A stretch of DNA of 64,000 nucleotides from Cryptomeria japonica (taxonomy: Eukaryota > Streptophyta > Pinopsida > Cupressales > Cupressaceae): contig NC_081408.1 of assembly GCF_030272615.1 (NCBI RefSeq), forward strand, positions 201,648,341-201,712,340, read 5' to 3'. Position numbers and translations under genes: made by a program. This document shows positions 35,058 through 46,225 of this stretch, one piece after another. Under the pieces are notes generated by a model. It did not search any database and was not told where the DNA came from. It saw nothing but the letters and a program-made list of their open reading frames with translations. Within the stretch, counting starts at the first letter, position 1; each line of letters starts with the position of its first letter.

Positions 35058-37995
35058 CTACTCAAGTGTGCCTGAAGGGTCATCTCTTTGTTTAAGAGTA
35101 TCTAGTATTACTTCATGATCAGCAGTAGTCACAATCCATAGCCCTTTGGTCTTCGGTTTTGCTTGATGCTTCAACAACTTGACATTTGTAGCTATAATAA
35201 GGTGTGAATACATTATAATGGTTTTGTGTCTCTCATAGTCTTCAAATGTAGGTATGCCATTCTTTCTAATCATGTATGTTCGCAACCAAGTTCCCACAAC
35301 AACAACTGAACCTATAGGATATGTGAACCTGTCATCAGCTATCCCTAGTTGTGTTAGCTTTTGTTTTGCCTATACACATCATGCCAACCAATATTCTGAT
35401 CTCTCTTCATTCCCTTGCGGTGCAACAACTGCAAAAATATGTCCTGGCTGTACAAGATCTGATAGACAATCATACTCAAGTGAACTTTCCATGTCATCAT
35501 TTGACAAGGATATTGTTTGAGATAAAGGAGTTAGATAGTGGGAAACCCACACATCAACCCACTCACTTGACTCACACTGATCCCAATCACACCAAACACA
35601 ACTCTGACAAAAACAAGCCAACGCTCGTGTCCAAATGGTCCATGTACTTGCATTTGAGCTGAGAAATGAATGCATTTTTGAAGAATCTTTAATTGTTTGA
35701 CAATCTAATCTCCTAGTGTTCCCTCTTCAACCAACCAGAAGAATCTTGTCACTGTTGAATCAAGAGTACCTACCTCCATGTGACAATGGTGAACTACACC
35801 AATCAACAATAGAACGTGCATCAGAGAAATTTGCACCTGAAATCCTCAATTTCTCCTTAACTAGAGCTCTCTTCAAACATGCACCTGCTCCATCATGCTC
35901 TCCCTTCCCATGCCCTGCCTCAAAAAAACACCAAATATGAGGTTTACGCCTCTCCACATGCATTCTACTCAACCAATAAAACATACGGGCATTCTTGAAT
36001 TTACCCGTATATTTATCTAACCATATTATATATCGGTCAATTGCAATATCATTCTCATGCAAGAACTCAAAAAAATTCTCGAAAGAATGTTGCACATACT
36101 CAGAGGAGTGTGATCTATCATCACTCATATAAAAAATGATACTCCTTGATTATCTTTTTGTCCTCTTCTGTACTATCAGGAGCATGTCTATATGTAATGT
36201 GAACAAAAATAGCAATCTGGATTGAATTGTAGTACTGAGACTGTACCTCATTCTGTAGTTGCAATTTTTAGTTCTTTGCAAAATCAACCACTGATACAAT
36301 AGTCCTAATCGGGAAAGAGTTCTTACACATCCTGAACTGTTGATCCAACCACTGAGACCTATGGGTGTGCCTTGCATACTTGTAGAAAACATTTTCCTTA
36401 AAATCCAAAATAAAATCAGCAATACTCACTTCTCTTGAGACTAATTCGCATCTAGAACCTTCACCTCCACTCTTCAAAGTATATTTCACTGTCTCATATC
36501 TTTTTTTCTCAACATAATTATTTCCAAACTCATGTTCGTTGCCCTCATGAAAACATGAAACAAATTTTGACAACCCACCACATTCTGAGCACTTCTCATT
36601 CAAACAATCATTTCTATAGAAATAGCAGCCATCATCTCTAGGACATAAAAATAGATCTTGCAAGTCTCTTGATGATCTCAGAAATAGCATTGCACCACAC
36701 TCCTGCAACATCTGATTAGTATGCATCATAGAATGAATATGACATAAAAGTTCATGGTACATTGAAAACTCCACATGGTACTTGCAACAACAGGTATTGC
36801 GAATCTTAAGAGGAACACAATAAAATGGTTTCAAAGATTCAAAGGCCCTTTGTGATATTTGCAACGTTGGATGTAATTCACAAAAAAATTTGTACAACAT
36901 TGTTTGGCTTGATTCCAAGAAATGTTTGGGATGCAGTGTGTGGTCTCGGTTGTCGATTCTTAATTTCAAAACGTCCTTTACATTGGGTGACACTCTAGAA
37001 TTAGAGTGCCAAAATTGTTGAATCTCTTCCTTCACATTGTCAGTCAACTTTCTATCAACACATGGAAGCCTCCCACCAAATGCCCATGTATCTTGTTGAA
37101 GTGGATCGTCAAGTCTTTGTCTTTTTGCAAGTGTTCTATCCAAAGTTTTATGGTTTATGTTAAAATCAACACAAGTTTGTCTCATTTGACAAGCCTTCCT
37201 CAATTGATGGCTTACTAAGGAGGTTGTAATCACTCTTTGAGCGGCTCTCTTATCTCTTTCTTTGGTATTCTTTCCAATACAATTGAGAGTGTCAAATAGA
37301 TTTTTTGCAATAATAGAATTTCTCTCCATCTTCTTGTTCATACGAATCTTCAATTTGTTTAGCAATGGTCTCATCTTTATCATCTTTAGCAATTGAACAA
37401 AGAGTTGGCATTGCTTGGTCAATGTCTTATTTCTAAAATTTTGGTTGAAAATTTGTGTAGCCCACAACCGAATGGTTCTTATTGACCTCTTGCCTTCAAG
37501 ATTCGTAATAAGGTTCTCATCGATTTTAAATAACCATTTTGGGGTTCTTGAAGGTCTTGGATTTGGAATTTGTCTTTCATCCATGAGAGGGTCTTCATTT
37601 CTAAAGTAATTAGGTGTTACATATGGTTCACTTGGTTGAGAAATTCCACCTTCAACATTAAATTTTTCCACATTTTCACCTCCTATGTCAAAAATTTCCT
37701 CATGTTGAGCATTTTCATTATCACTTTCAACATTTTCAAAATTTTCAATATTTTCACTTTCAAAATCTACATTTTCATTTTCAATGACTTGTGGCACATT
37801 TTCAAATTCAATTTCCTCTTCAGTTGAGGTAACATTAGCAATATTTAACATACCTTGTCTTCTCCTCCTATGACATTCTCTATCTCTTTCTCTATACACT
37901 TCAATTTGGTCATTTGAAAGTTTTCTTTTGCGTTTAGACTTCCAACGACTACTACTCCCCATTTCCCTCCACACATGCTCCTTCGTGATTGACAA
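35058..37995 (-). pseudogene. Transposase-like protein of the 12.4-kb transposon (decayed)
   Basis: The ATG at 37995 (or 37962) opens a 575-residue ORF to 36268; joining the rest gives about 950 residues. The N-terminus is basic (SSRWKSKRKRKLSND), then acidic Glu/Asn-rich, then helical. A Cys-rich region (CCCKYHVEF, CPRDDGCYFYRNDCLNEKCS) precedes SREVSIADFILDFKENVFYK and VVDFAKN. After a TAA at 36268 the frame continues (QNEVQSQYY), shifts near 36130, then reads MSDDRSHSSEY, IIWLDKYTGKFKNARMFYWL, CFFEAGHGKGEHDGAGACLK. The C-terminal part has PGHIFAVVAPQGNEERSEYW and VVVVGTWLRTY. The DFAxN...W-D...FK...HGKGxxDG series matches, from memory, a poorly named transposase-like family common in invertebrates; the acidic residues may be its catalytic triad. 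More stops: TGA 35760, TGA 35727, TGA 35379, TAG 35370. Confidence 0.7.
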
Positions 37996-38148
37996 TGTAA
38001 GTTTTCACTTTAAGAATCTCCCAAAAGCACAAATTTGTCTCTAGCTGTCTGAAATCCTGTGATTCTCGATAGAAAATAGAATATATGTAGACTCTGGGCC
38101 ATTGGAATCTACAGAATGGCCCACAAACACTTTTTTTCTCGATTTTTT

Positions 38149-38345
38149 GTACAAAAATTGGATATCGGATAAAATTGGATATCGGATTTTATCTGATATC
38201 CGATTTTAGTACAAAAAATTGTGGTCCCCAAAAAAATTCTTGTTGTCGCCATTTATTTAGCAAACTGCCACATTGCAGAAATCCGATATCCGATTAAATC
38301 GGATATTGAATTTTATTAGTCATATTTTAGAGAGAGGCAGAGAAG
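38149..38345. repeat. Left arm of an internal inverted repeat with GATATC palindromes
   Basis: From TGTACAAAAATTGGATATCG to TTTTAGAGAGAG, this arm pairs with 39705-39914 almost throughout, including GTGGTCCCCAAAAAA and AGAAATCCGATATCC. It carries five GGATATCC-type palindromes (38161, 38177, 38195, 38284, 38303) just upstream of the transposase-like gene. Confidence 0.85.
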
Positions 38346-38390
38346 GAGAGGGAGAGAGGGAGAAAAAGAGAGAGGAGGAGAGGGAGAGAG

Positions 38391-38446
<56 letters not shown>

Positions 38447-38452
38447 GGGAGG

Positions 38453-38521
<69 letters not shown>

Positions 38522-38538
38522 AAGGAGAGGGAGAGAGA

Positions 38539-38571
<33 letters not shown>
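38331..38571 (+). repeat. GA microsatellite
   Basis: About 240 bases of (GA)n with GGA interruptions, matched by a shorter CT tract at 39704-39736 in the opposite arm. The Arg/Glu and Ser/Leu ORFs read through it are artefacts. Confidence 0.95.
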
Positions 38572-38576
<5 letters not shown>

Positions 38577-39703
38577 CCTGTAAGACACAATATGAACCAA
38601 AGTGACCCAATATGGTGTCATTAGGGGTCATATGGTGTCCTAAGAGGTCATAAGGGTTCATGGGACACCATATGACCCCTTAAGACACCAAATCATGTTG
38701 TTAGGAGTCATATTGTGTCCTACGACCTTGTAAGACACAATATGACACCTAACGACATGATTTCATGTCTTAAGGGGTCGTATGGTGTCGTTAGGGGTCA
38801 TACGGTGTCCATAGGGTCATATGGTGTCTTGGGACACCATAGGACCCCTTAGGACACAATATGACCCCTTTTCCCTACAATATGACCCAAAATGACCCAA
38901 TATGGTGTCTTTAGGGGTCATATGGTATCCTAAGAGGTCATAAGGGTTCATGGGACACCATATGACCCCTATGGACACCCTATGACCCCTAATGACACCA
39001 TAGGACCGCTTAAGATACCCAATCATGTTGTTAGGGGTCATATTGTGTCCTACGACCCCATAAGACACAATATGACCCCTTACGACATGATTTGCTGTCT
39101 TAAGGGCTCTTATGGTGTCCTTAGGGGTCATATGGTGTCTTGGGACACCACAGGACCCCTTAGGACACAATATGACCCAAAAAGATCCAATATGGTGCAA
39201 TTAGGGGTCATATGGTGTCCTAAGAGGTCATAAGGGTTCATGGGACACCATATAACCCCTATGGACACCATATGACCCCTTACGACACCATAGGACCCCT
39301 TAAGACACCAAATCATGTCGTTAGGGGTCATATGGTGTCCATAGGGGTCATATGGTAATATGACCCCTAACGACATGATTTGGTGTCTTAAAGGGTCCTA
39401 TGGTGTCGTTAGGGGTCATATGGTGTCCATAGGGGTCATATGGTGTCTTGGGACACCACAGGACCCCTTAGGACACAATATGACCCAAAGCGACCCAATA
39501 TGGTGTAATTAGGGGTCATATGGTGTCCTAAGAGGTCATAAGGGTTCATGGGATACCATATGACCCCTTAAGACACCATATGACCCCTAATGACATGATT
39601 TGGTGTCTTAAGGGGGCCTATGGTGTCCCAAGACACCATATGACCCCTAATGACACCATAGGACCCCTTAAGACACCAAATTGTGTCGTTACGGGTCATA
39701 TTA
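38572..39703. repeat. Bidirectional minisatellite around a CATATG core
   Basis: Dozens of roughly 18-20 base units occur as TTAGGGGTCATATGGTGTCC and as its reverse complement GACACCATATGACCCCT, mixed along 1.1 kb. Adjacent opposite units can form many hairpins. No coding capacity beyond low-complexity frames. Confidence 0.9.
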
Positions 39704-39704
<1 letters not shown>

Positions 39705-39736
<32 letters not shown>

Positions 39737-39914
39737 AAAATATGACTCATAAAATCTGATATCCAATTTAATTGGATATCGGATTTCTACCATGTGGGAG
39801 TTTACCAAATAAATAGCGGCAACGGTAAATTTTTTGGGGACCACAAATTTTTGTACTAAAATTGGATATCAGATAAAATCCGATATCCGATTTTATCTGA
39901 TATCCGAATTTTGT
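39705..39914. repeat. Right arm of the internal inverted repeat
   Basis: Inverted match to 38149-38345, with GATATC palindromes at 39759, 39774, 39865, 39881 and 39897. Together the arms enclose the GA tract and minisatellite, giving a foldback structure of about 1.77 kb. Confidence 0.85.
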
Positions 39915-40740
39915 AGTCAAATTTTCAAATTTCAAATTTTAGCTTGGTAATGCTTTGGTAGTTGGCTTGGAAGTGACAAGCCTGGAAAGTCAACTAAAAA
40001 AACGTGTTTTCTAGTATTCCTTGATTTTCCAGACTTTACACTGGTGGCTGATGACTTTTTTTGTAACCAAAATTGATAAAACGAAAAGGGTTTTTTAAAG
40101 ACATTCCCAGCTTTCCAACAATATAAGGCTTGTCTTATTTCGACTTTAATAAATAATTATTATTTATTTTCTAATTGAATTCTGACAATAGTCCTAATTG
40201 ATATATTGATTGAAAAACACTCATAACTTTCAAACGGTATAACATTTGTTGAAACCAAAACATGCATCACATCCTATGCTTCATCTACTATAGGGAAAAA
40301 TGAAAAAAAATCTAATTTCGTAAGGTTTTGACCAAGTTAAGGTGGTTAGACGTAGGAGTTTCTGAATTTCTGAAAAGCTGTAGTAAAAAATTCATAAATA
40401 ATTATTTAATTTATTAAGAGTTAAAAAAAAATATGTGTCACATCCGGACATGAGTCTAATAATTATATTATAAATATTATAAAAAAATATTAAGATTTGA
40501 TTGTGATTAGGGTGGTCAGACATACGTCTACTTCTTATTTTGTTCCTAAAATTTTAGTACCACTGCATTGAAATTTGAAATTTTCATCAAATAGGATTTT
40601 TTTTTCCAAAAAACAACTAGTAGCTTAGAAACTAAATTCAATTTTCTATATATTCTCTTCTTACATATTTTAAAAATAATGTTCACAACTTATTCAAATT
40701 TTCTTGTCAAGTTGCATAACTCTGATTTTTTGAAATTTCA
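39915..40740. other. Right subterminal region of the DNA transposon
   Basis: Non-coding and A/T-rich. 39930-40010 contains, inverted, a degenerate version of the left subterminal order (ACACG, GTTGACTTT, CTTGG, GGTAA). No motif is recognised in 40080-40740. Confidence 0.5.
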
Positions 40741-40788
40741 TTGCCACTTAAGAGCCTATTTTGGCACACCATGATCCTGCACATACCC
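40741..40788 (-). repeat. Right terminal inverted repeat of the DNA transposon
   Basis: Minus strand GGGTATGTGCAGGATCATGG. Copy B ends with TGGGTATGTGTAGGATCATG, so the repeat extends at least to 40788. The left end is less well preserved here. Confidence 0.6.
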
Positions 40789-41640
40789 TTATGTTTCTCA
40801 TCAAGAAACCTAAAACATGAATATTCAGGTTGCATTAACGCAATTGTGCAAAGATTTGATTGTTCCACTTTCCCTACACTTACTGGATTTTCTAAATTTT
40901 TCTCAACTTCCTTGTATATGAAATTAATGTCATCAATCATTGAATCATCAAAAATAAAAACTTCCATGTCTAGATCATGATTCAAAAGCCCCTTTTCAAT
41001 CTCTTCCAAAATGTCTTCTACCCTTTGACGCACTTCATTATTATCAAAGGTAAAGGCTTCAAACTCAGGAGGAAAATAAAGTGTAGTTGTTGCACCATCT
41101 ATACCCTTTTCTAAGATACTGAGGTCACTAGGCTCAATCCATGTTTGTGAAAAATCTTGTTCTCCAAGAACAAAAAAATTATAAGAGAACTAATCTTCAC
41201 ATTCTATTCCTTCTTTGAGCGATCTCAACTTTTGTAATCCCCTTTGCGACTGATGAGTTTTAGCTACAAGATTTTTTAGTATATGAAATTTGTCATGCAC
41301 TTTTCTTAGCAACAATATAGATCTGTAATCTTCTAATGGACGCTATCTCTTATTTTCAACTTCAGTAATTATTTCTCTAAAATATTTCCACAATGACTGA
41401 AGTATTTTATCATATTCAACCCATCTCTCTTAAAAATGTTGGTACATGTCTTCTTCTAGATTCAGGCTGATTTTTTTGAGTGGTCTAGTATTGAAACATT
41501 TTCTAGTATCCTTAATTAAGTAGAGTTGCAAACCTCCATTATAGGTGAGGCAATATGGATAACAATATAAACAAGGCACCAATCTTTCAATTCCCAGGAT
41601 AAGGTGACATTTATTTTTTTTTACCTAAGGTTTTTCTTTT
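40789..41640 (-). pseudogene. Unidentified gene remnant beside the transposon
   Basis: On the minus strand one frame is open from about 41290 to the transposon end with a single TAG near 41192. It includes KTHQSQRGLQKLRSLKEGIE, SYNFFVLGEQDFSQTWIEPS, GIDGATTTLYFPPEFEAF, VRQRVEDILEEIEKG and ALMQPEYSCFRFLDEKHKG. Further upstream, to 41640, other pieces are readable (LVPCLYCYPYCLTYNGGL; RWVEYDKILQSLWKYF). It is coding-like and long, but I do not recognise the family. It may belong with the exon-like pieces at 27006-28430 on the far side of the transposon. Confidence 0.45.
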
Positions 41641-41689
41641 AAATCTAAACTTCTTTCTTTCCCCAATAGAGTTGCCAAAAATCTATTGG

Positions 41690-43771
41690 TTAACATATTT
41701 TTTTCTCTCCAAAATGTAACAATATTGACCCTTAGCCCAGACAAGAGAATAAACTATTAAAAATAGTAGGCGAAGTTGCAACTATTTCTACAACTTTCTT
41801 CTAAATTTGAGAGGTACAACTCCCTCTTATGATATAATTTTAGGTTTATCTGGGTATGCTTTTAACTAGAAACCAAGAAAGGTAAGAATTTTAACCAGAA
41901 ATCCTTAAAGGAAAAGAAAAGGGAAAGAAGTAACATGCAAATAATGAAAGAACTTTCCCAACTAAATACCAATAAAATTCACTATTACACAATATTTATT
42001 CGAAGATAAACACTATATAACAATGATCAATGCAGGAGAAATAACTACGTCAGTAACTCAATGCATAGAAACATGAATAGAATAGCATCCACATTAGAAG
42101 AATGCAAATTTATCCACCCATAGCACAAAGTATAATCATATCAGATAAATTATTCAAAAAATTTCTTACTTGATGTTAAAGTAGCGAAACTAAATTCATA
42201 TTTCATATTTTTCAGGAAGCAACACAAAGTATGCATTCCTAAAATTCCACCCCCATTCATATAACTTTCTATCCCTTTTTATAACTAATATCCATTTCCC
42301 ATTTCAAAGTAATGGTTTTCGGGAGGGTAACAGTCTTGAAAATGACCATTTCAAAGATTTCCCTAGGTAAAGAAGAACTCAAAAAAGTATTATTAACATT
42401 AAACCCATACCATAAATAATCCTACTTCTCTATTCCTTCATTAGCTAATAGATTCTTTCTTGCAATTTGAGTTTTAAACATCTCAGTCTTTGTCTCTTCT
42501 TCAATCAATACCTATAGAACCACTGCCAATTCATCTTCATCATGTATGTATTTTCAAGAAAAGTCAGTGAAATTGAAGAGGATATCATCCTGCATATACT
42601 CAACATTTGGTTGCATCACTAGATATTTCCCTTTCAACACCATCTTCTTTGTTGCTTGAAAAACTAATTATTGGGGTTTCTTTGTTGATTTGGTGGTCAG
42701 CACCTCACTGGGATTTGCGACATGGCTTCCTCCTACCTCCCATGGATCCTTGTCTTTGGTTGTTGTCTCGTTCATTGACAACTCAATATTTTGGTGTAAC
42801 GACAATGGTGATTCCAACAAATGGTATCAGAGCACTTGGTTACGAGTTTGAATCCCAGGAGGTCCCCTTCATTCCATTGGTGAGGAACCCTCAGTCGGTG
42901 CTGAGGGGGGGATTGTTGACTTGGTGGTCAACACCTCCTTGGGATTCATGACATGGCTTCCTCCCGCCTCCCATGGATCCTTGTCTCTGGCCGCTCTCCC
43001 ATTCACTGATAGCTCAAGATTTTGGTGTAATGGTAGCGATGATTCCAACATTCTTCTCACAATTATTTCTTCTTGCAAATGTCGTTCGTGATTTTTCGGT
43101 TTGTTCCAAAATTTTCTTGAATAAAGAAATTGTCTTTCTATATTTAACAAAATCAGTTTTTTGTTTCCATGAAAGAGCATGCAGCCCTTGGATGATATTC
43201 TCTTGTTCACTTTCTGGAATATTTATATTAGGATCAACAACCAGAAACTAGTTACCACAAGGCAAAATTATTTTGACAAAGAAAACTCATGATAGCATGT
43301 GTTACTTTGTCCAGCTTCAAAGGATGGTGCATTAAATTTCATCTACAAAAGGTGACACTATCAAATGCTACGACTCAAGCCGCCACCTTTACATGAATTT
43401 ATTCGTTTAATCAACCATTAATGAGGGTACTTATAAATCTTCATCTGATTTGTTCCTTGAGAGTTATGTAATGTACGACTATCAAAGCATGTAACAAGAG
43501 ATTTTGAATTCTTCGATACCCAATATTGGCCCATAAGGTAGTATCGGTCATCAGGAAGAAACAAGAATTTTTGAATAGTGTAGATTTTTGGTTGTTGCTT
43601 AATTTCCTAATAGACAATGGCTCTTCTTTTGGAATTGCGGTATCAGATCAAATTATAACTCGGTAACTTTGAAACATGGTTCTGAGGTATTAAAGTTTTA
43701 CTGATTAAGATGCAACTGATAAAACGTAAGCGATAATTTGTGAATTTACAGAAAAAATGAAGGGGTGCTAA
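41690..43771. repeat. Duplicated degenerate segment, copy 2
   Basis: Same orientation and order as 18836-20548. After subtracting the TRIM and its duplication it is about 1707 bp against 1713 bp. The spacing (copy 2, gene remnant, transposon, gene remnant, LINE, copy 1) suggests a former tandem duplication blown apart by insertions. Confidence 0.7.
42682..43050 (+). mobile_element. TRIM (miniature LTR retroelement), complete
   Basis: LTRs of 138 bp (42682-42819) and 137 bp (42914-43050), both TGTTGA...TTCCAACA, enclose only 94 bp. The interior has a perfect primer site TGGTATCAGAGC (42822-42833) and a purine tract GAGGGGGGGAT (42903-42913). The 5-bp duplication TTCTT flanks it (42677-42681, 43051-43055). 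It has no coding capacity, so autonomous elements must move it. The ORFs read across it are artefacts. Confidence 0.95.
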
Positions 43772-44734
43772 CACTATGGTTATAGGATAATGTGGAGATT
43801 AATCTTATGAACATTTGGATTTAGGTTTTAAAATGAACCCAGTTCTTAGGAGTAATCATGATACTTCATTCATTTATGATGTCATTTCTATGTTTAATTT
43901 AATATTTATGTTGAGGCATTATGTTATGTTATGGATAGAATAACTTCTATTTTCATGCCTTACTGTGTTATAGTGTTGCCTTGTAGCGACGTTACGAAAC
44001 CTTAGAGGACATAGGTGTTATTATTTTAATTTGTTTCCACTTGTGCTTAGATAAGTTGTTCTTTAGTTAAATATTGTGTTATTCATTATTATAGTTTAAT
44101 GAGTTAATGTGTCTCTTTCGAAAGAAAAATATGTTTGTCTCCTTGAGGCTAGTTAGTTAGTTGTTTTGTCTTTTGGGGTTCTCTAGCGGGGAATTACATA
44201 TCTATTTTTTTCTCTATTAGTTATAATGTTTGTGTTTCATGGTAACTACTCTGGTTTGGTTGACAAGAATTATTCTTTTGCTTGTGGTGTATTTGTGGGC
44301 ACCTCTTCTTGCATTGACGATTGTGTTATGTTTCATTTGGGTCGTAATTTGGCCTGTGGAGATCTAGATTGAGTTAATTTATCTAGTGGATATGTTTTAG
44401 GTTGACTAGATGTATTCTACATGGTTTATTTGTACATTACCCCATTGCTAACTTTGGAAGATGTGCAATAACATGTGAATTGTTTGGTACAACTTAGAAA
44501 GAAGTGATATGATACCTTTAAGTCCTCTAGCTATCTCTTAGATTCAATTGCTTTCACCATAGTTGTGTTTTGGTGGCTAAATTGATAGGACTTATGTTTG
44601 TCCTCTATTCTAGCCAACCTAATTGATGTTTTCAATGAAGATGATGGTATATATACAAGATGAAATTGGTGTTGATGGAATGGATTATTGTGGAGATAAA
44701 TATGTGTGGTGGGCTTACATTATAATATCGTTCG
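43772..44734. other. Unassigned T-rich stretch at the Gypsy insertion site
   Basis: No coding motif. LTR-like simple text (TAGTTAGTTAGTTG, GGGGTTCTCTAGCGGGGAAT) suggests old retroelement sequence. It continues after the Gypsy element at 63112. Confidence 0.3.
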
Positions 44735-44739
44735 CAAAG
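44735..44739. repeat. Target-site duplication CAAAG (left)
   Basis: CAAAG occurs directly before the left LTR and directly after the right LTR (63107-63111). Confidence 0.95.
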
Positions 44740-46211
44740 TGTATGCGGGAAAACTGGGCAAATAAAACTTAATATGTGAAAATTTAGTTAAATACTAGTC
44801 CACACACACACAGAGGACTTCTTGATGCAAGCTATGGAGTAACGTAGTGTTACTCAGCTTCCCAAGGAGGGTCGCATGGTTCTCTATCTCACAATGTCCC
44901 TCACACCAATGTTTTTGCTCTCAAATCATTGAGCAAAATGGTTTAGGGATGGCAAATGCGAGAACGAGAGATGCTTTGATAGATTTTAGTATGAAATGGA
45001 GGTTAAGCTATGTATGATCTTAGAAATGCAATAAACTAAATGATAAGATGACAAGATTAGTATGAATACTATCCTAGCATACTATATTTAATCTATGATT
45101 GAGCTAAAATGATAAAGAAATTATTCTAAACATGCATATTAGTCTAATTCCTGATCTAAAAGAGGCTAAATGAGGAGCATATATGAAATGAGAAAGCTTG
45201 AAAGAATTTGAGCATAAGTGTAATGCTTCAAATTTTAAAGATGATTGTTGAAAATGGAGGAATGAGAGCTCTATTTATAGCACAAATAGGACAATGGATG
45301 GTCAAGATTGAATGGTTTAATCAAGGGTTGAGTTTGAAAGTTGGGGATCCATGTGCACAATTGGCACCAATGAAATGGTGACAAGTGTCAACATAGGGTT
45401 GGGTTGAAATAAGGGGTTGGAGGCATTAAAGGCCTGAGAAGACCTCATGGTTATCTAAAGGCTAAGGGTCAAGTCTAAGTTAGGATTACCCACTGGATTA
45501 GGAGTTAATCCAAGGATAAACCTTTGTGCAAATGATTAAGAGATAATCATGGTCAAAGCATTAATGGCCTGATGAGAACCTTGGGTCGGATAGAGGTTGA
45601 GTCAAAACAAATTTTTTAACCATGTAGGAGGGTTTGAGCTAACCATTAATGGTTATTGGAGACTTTGTGGATTAAGTGGTTGAAGGTTGGAAGCCTTCAA
45701 TGGTTTTCAAAGACTTTGAGGATTTTGGTGGTTGAAGGTTGAAAACCTTTAATGGTTATCAAAGACTTTGAGGTTTTGAGAAGTGACTTCCCTTTGCTTA
45801 GGGATGTGACAAAGTTTAGGGGAGGGGTTAGGTTAATTAGAAGCGATTAGAAGATTCTAGAAAGGATTAGAAAGGGGTTTGGGATTTTGCAAGTGGATGG
45901 AGGGATAATAGGTTTTAATTGAATTAAAGTAATTTAATTCAATTTGGTTGCAATTAAAAAAAATTAGATTTATTCAATTTTAGGATAAATATTTAATTAA
46001 ATTTGAATTTAATTAAAAGTGGATAGGGGGGTTTAATTGAATAAAATGATTTATTCATTAAATTGGTATAGTGAATTTAATTTAAATAAATTGAGTAATT
46101 TACTTAATTAAATAGAGGAATGTGGATAATTTAATTAAATTGGATTTAATTAAATAGAGAAATGAACATAAAATATCCATTTAGGAATATGGTCATTTTT
46201 TTACGTCTACA
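44740..46211 (-). repeat. 3' LTR of the Gypsy element
   Basis: 1472 bp; minus strand TGTAGACGTAAAA... to ...CCCGCATACA. A TATAAATAG box occurs at 45271-45279. U3 is rich in TTAATTAAAT. Confidence 0.95.
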
Positions 46212-46225
46212 TTTTGCCCTTCTTT
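46212..46225 (-). other. Polypurine tract of the Gypsy element
   Basis: Minus strand AAAGAAGGGCAAAA, touching the 3' LTR. Confidence 0.85.

Larger units (their letters stand above)
28431..40788. mobile_element. Candidate 12.4-kb two-gene DNA transposon
   Basis: The left end reads GTGCATGATCAAGGGGGGCC then AAAAAGTGGCGATG. The right end, on the minus strand, reads GTGCAGGATCATGGTGTGCC then AAAATAGG and AAGTGGCAATG. Further in, both ends share a degenerate AAAAACACG...GTTGACTTT...CTTGG...GGTAAT order before GATATC motifs. A third copy of this end is at 7808. Inside are a spliced accessory gene (plus), a convergent transposase-like pseudogene (minus), a 359-bp satellite, microsatellites and an inverted-repeat block. 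TTA lies outside both ends (about 28425 and 40789), a possible 3-bp duplication. Two genes plus subterminal repeats is the layout of CACTA/En-Spm elements, but the protein families do not look like TnpA/TnpD and the ends are not CACTA. Confidence 0.65.

Noticed and set aside
35254-35940. Plus-strand ORFs opposite the transposase-like gene
   Set aside because: They are antisense shadows of a minus-strand frame with clear homology-type motifs.
38273-38661. Long Arg/Glu and Ser/Leu repeat ORFs
   Set aside because: They are translations of the GA/CT microsatellite in several frames and have no other protein feature.
38817-39750. ORFs with repeated GHHMTPNDTI / SYGVIRGHMVS text
   Set aside because: These arise from the CATATG minisatellite; similar text appears in several frames and both strands.
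28431-40788. Helitron or CACTA assignment for the large transposon
   Set aside because: No Rep/helicase motifs and no CTRR end or 3' hairpin for Helitron; the ends do not begin CACTA and the proteins lack TnpD-like motifs.
42607-43251. ORFs across the TRIM
   Set aside because: They read through LTRs, primer site and purine tract of a non-coding miniature element.
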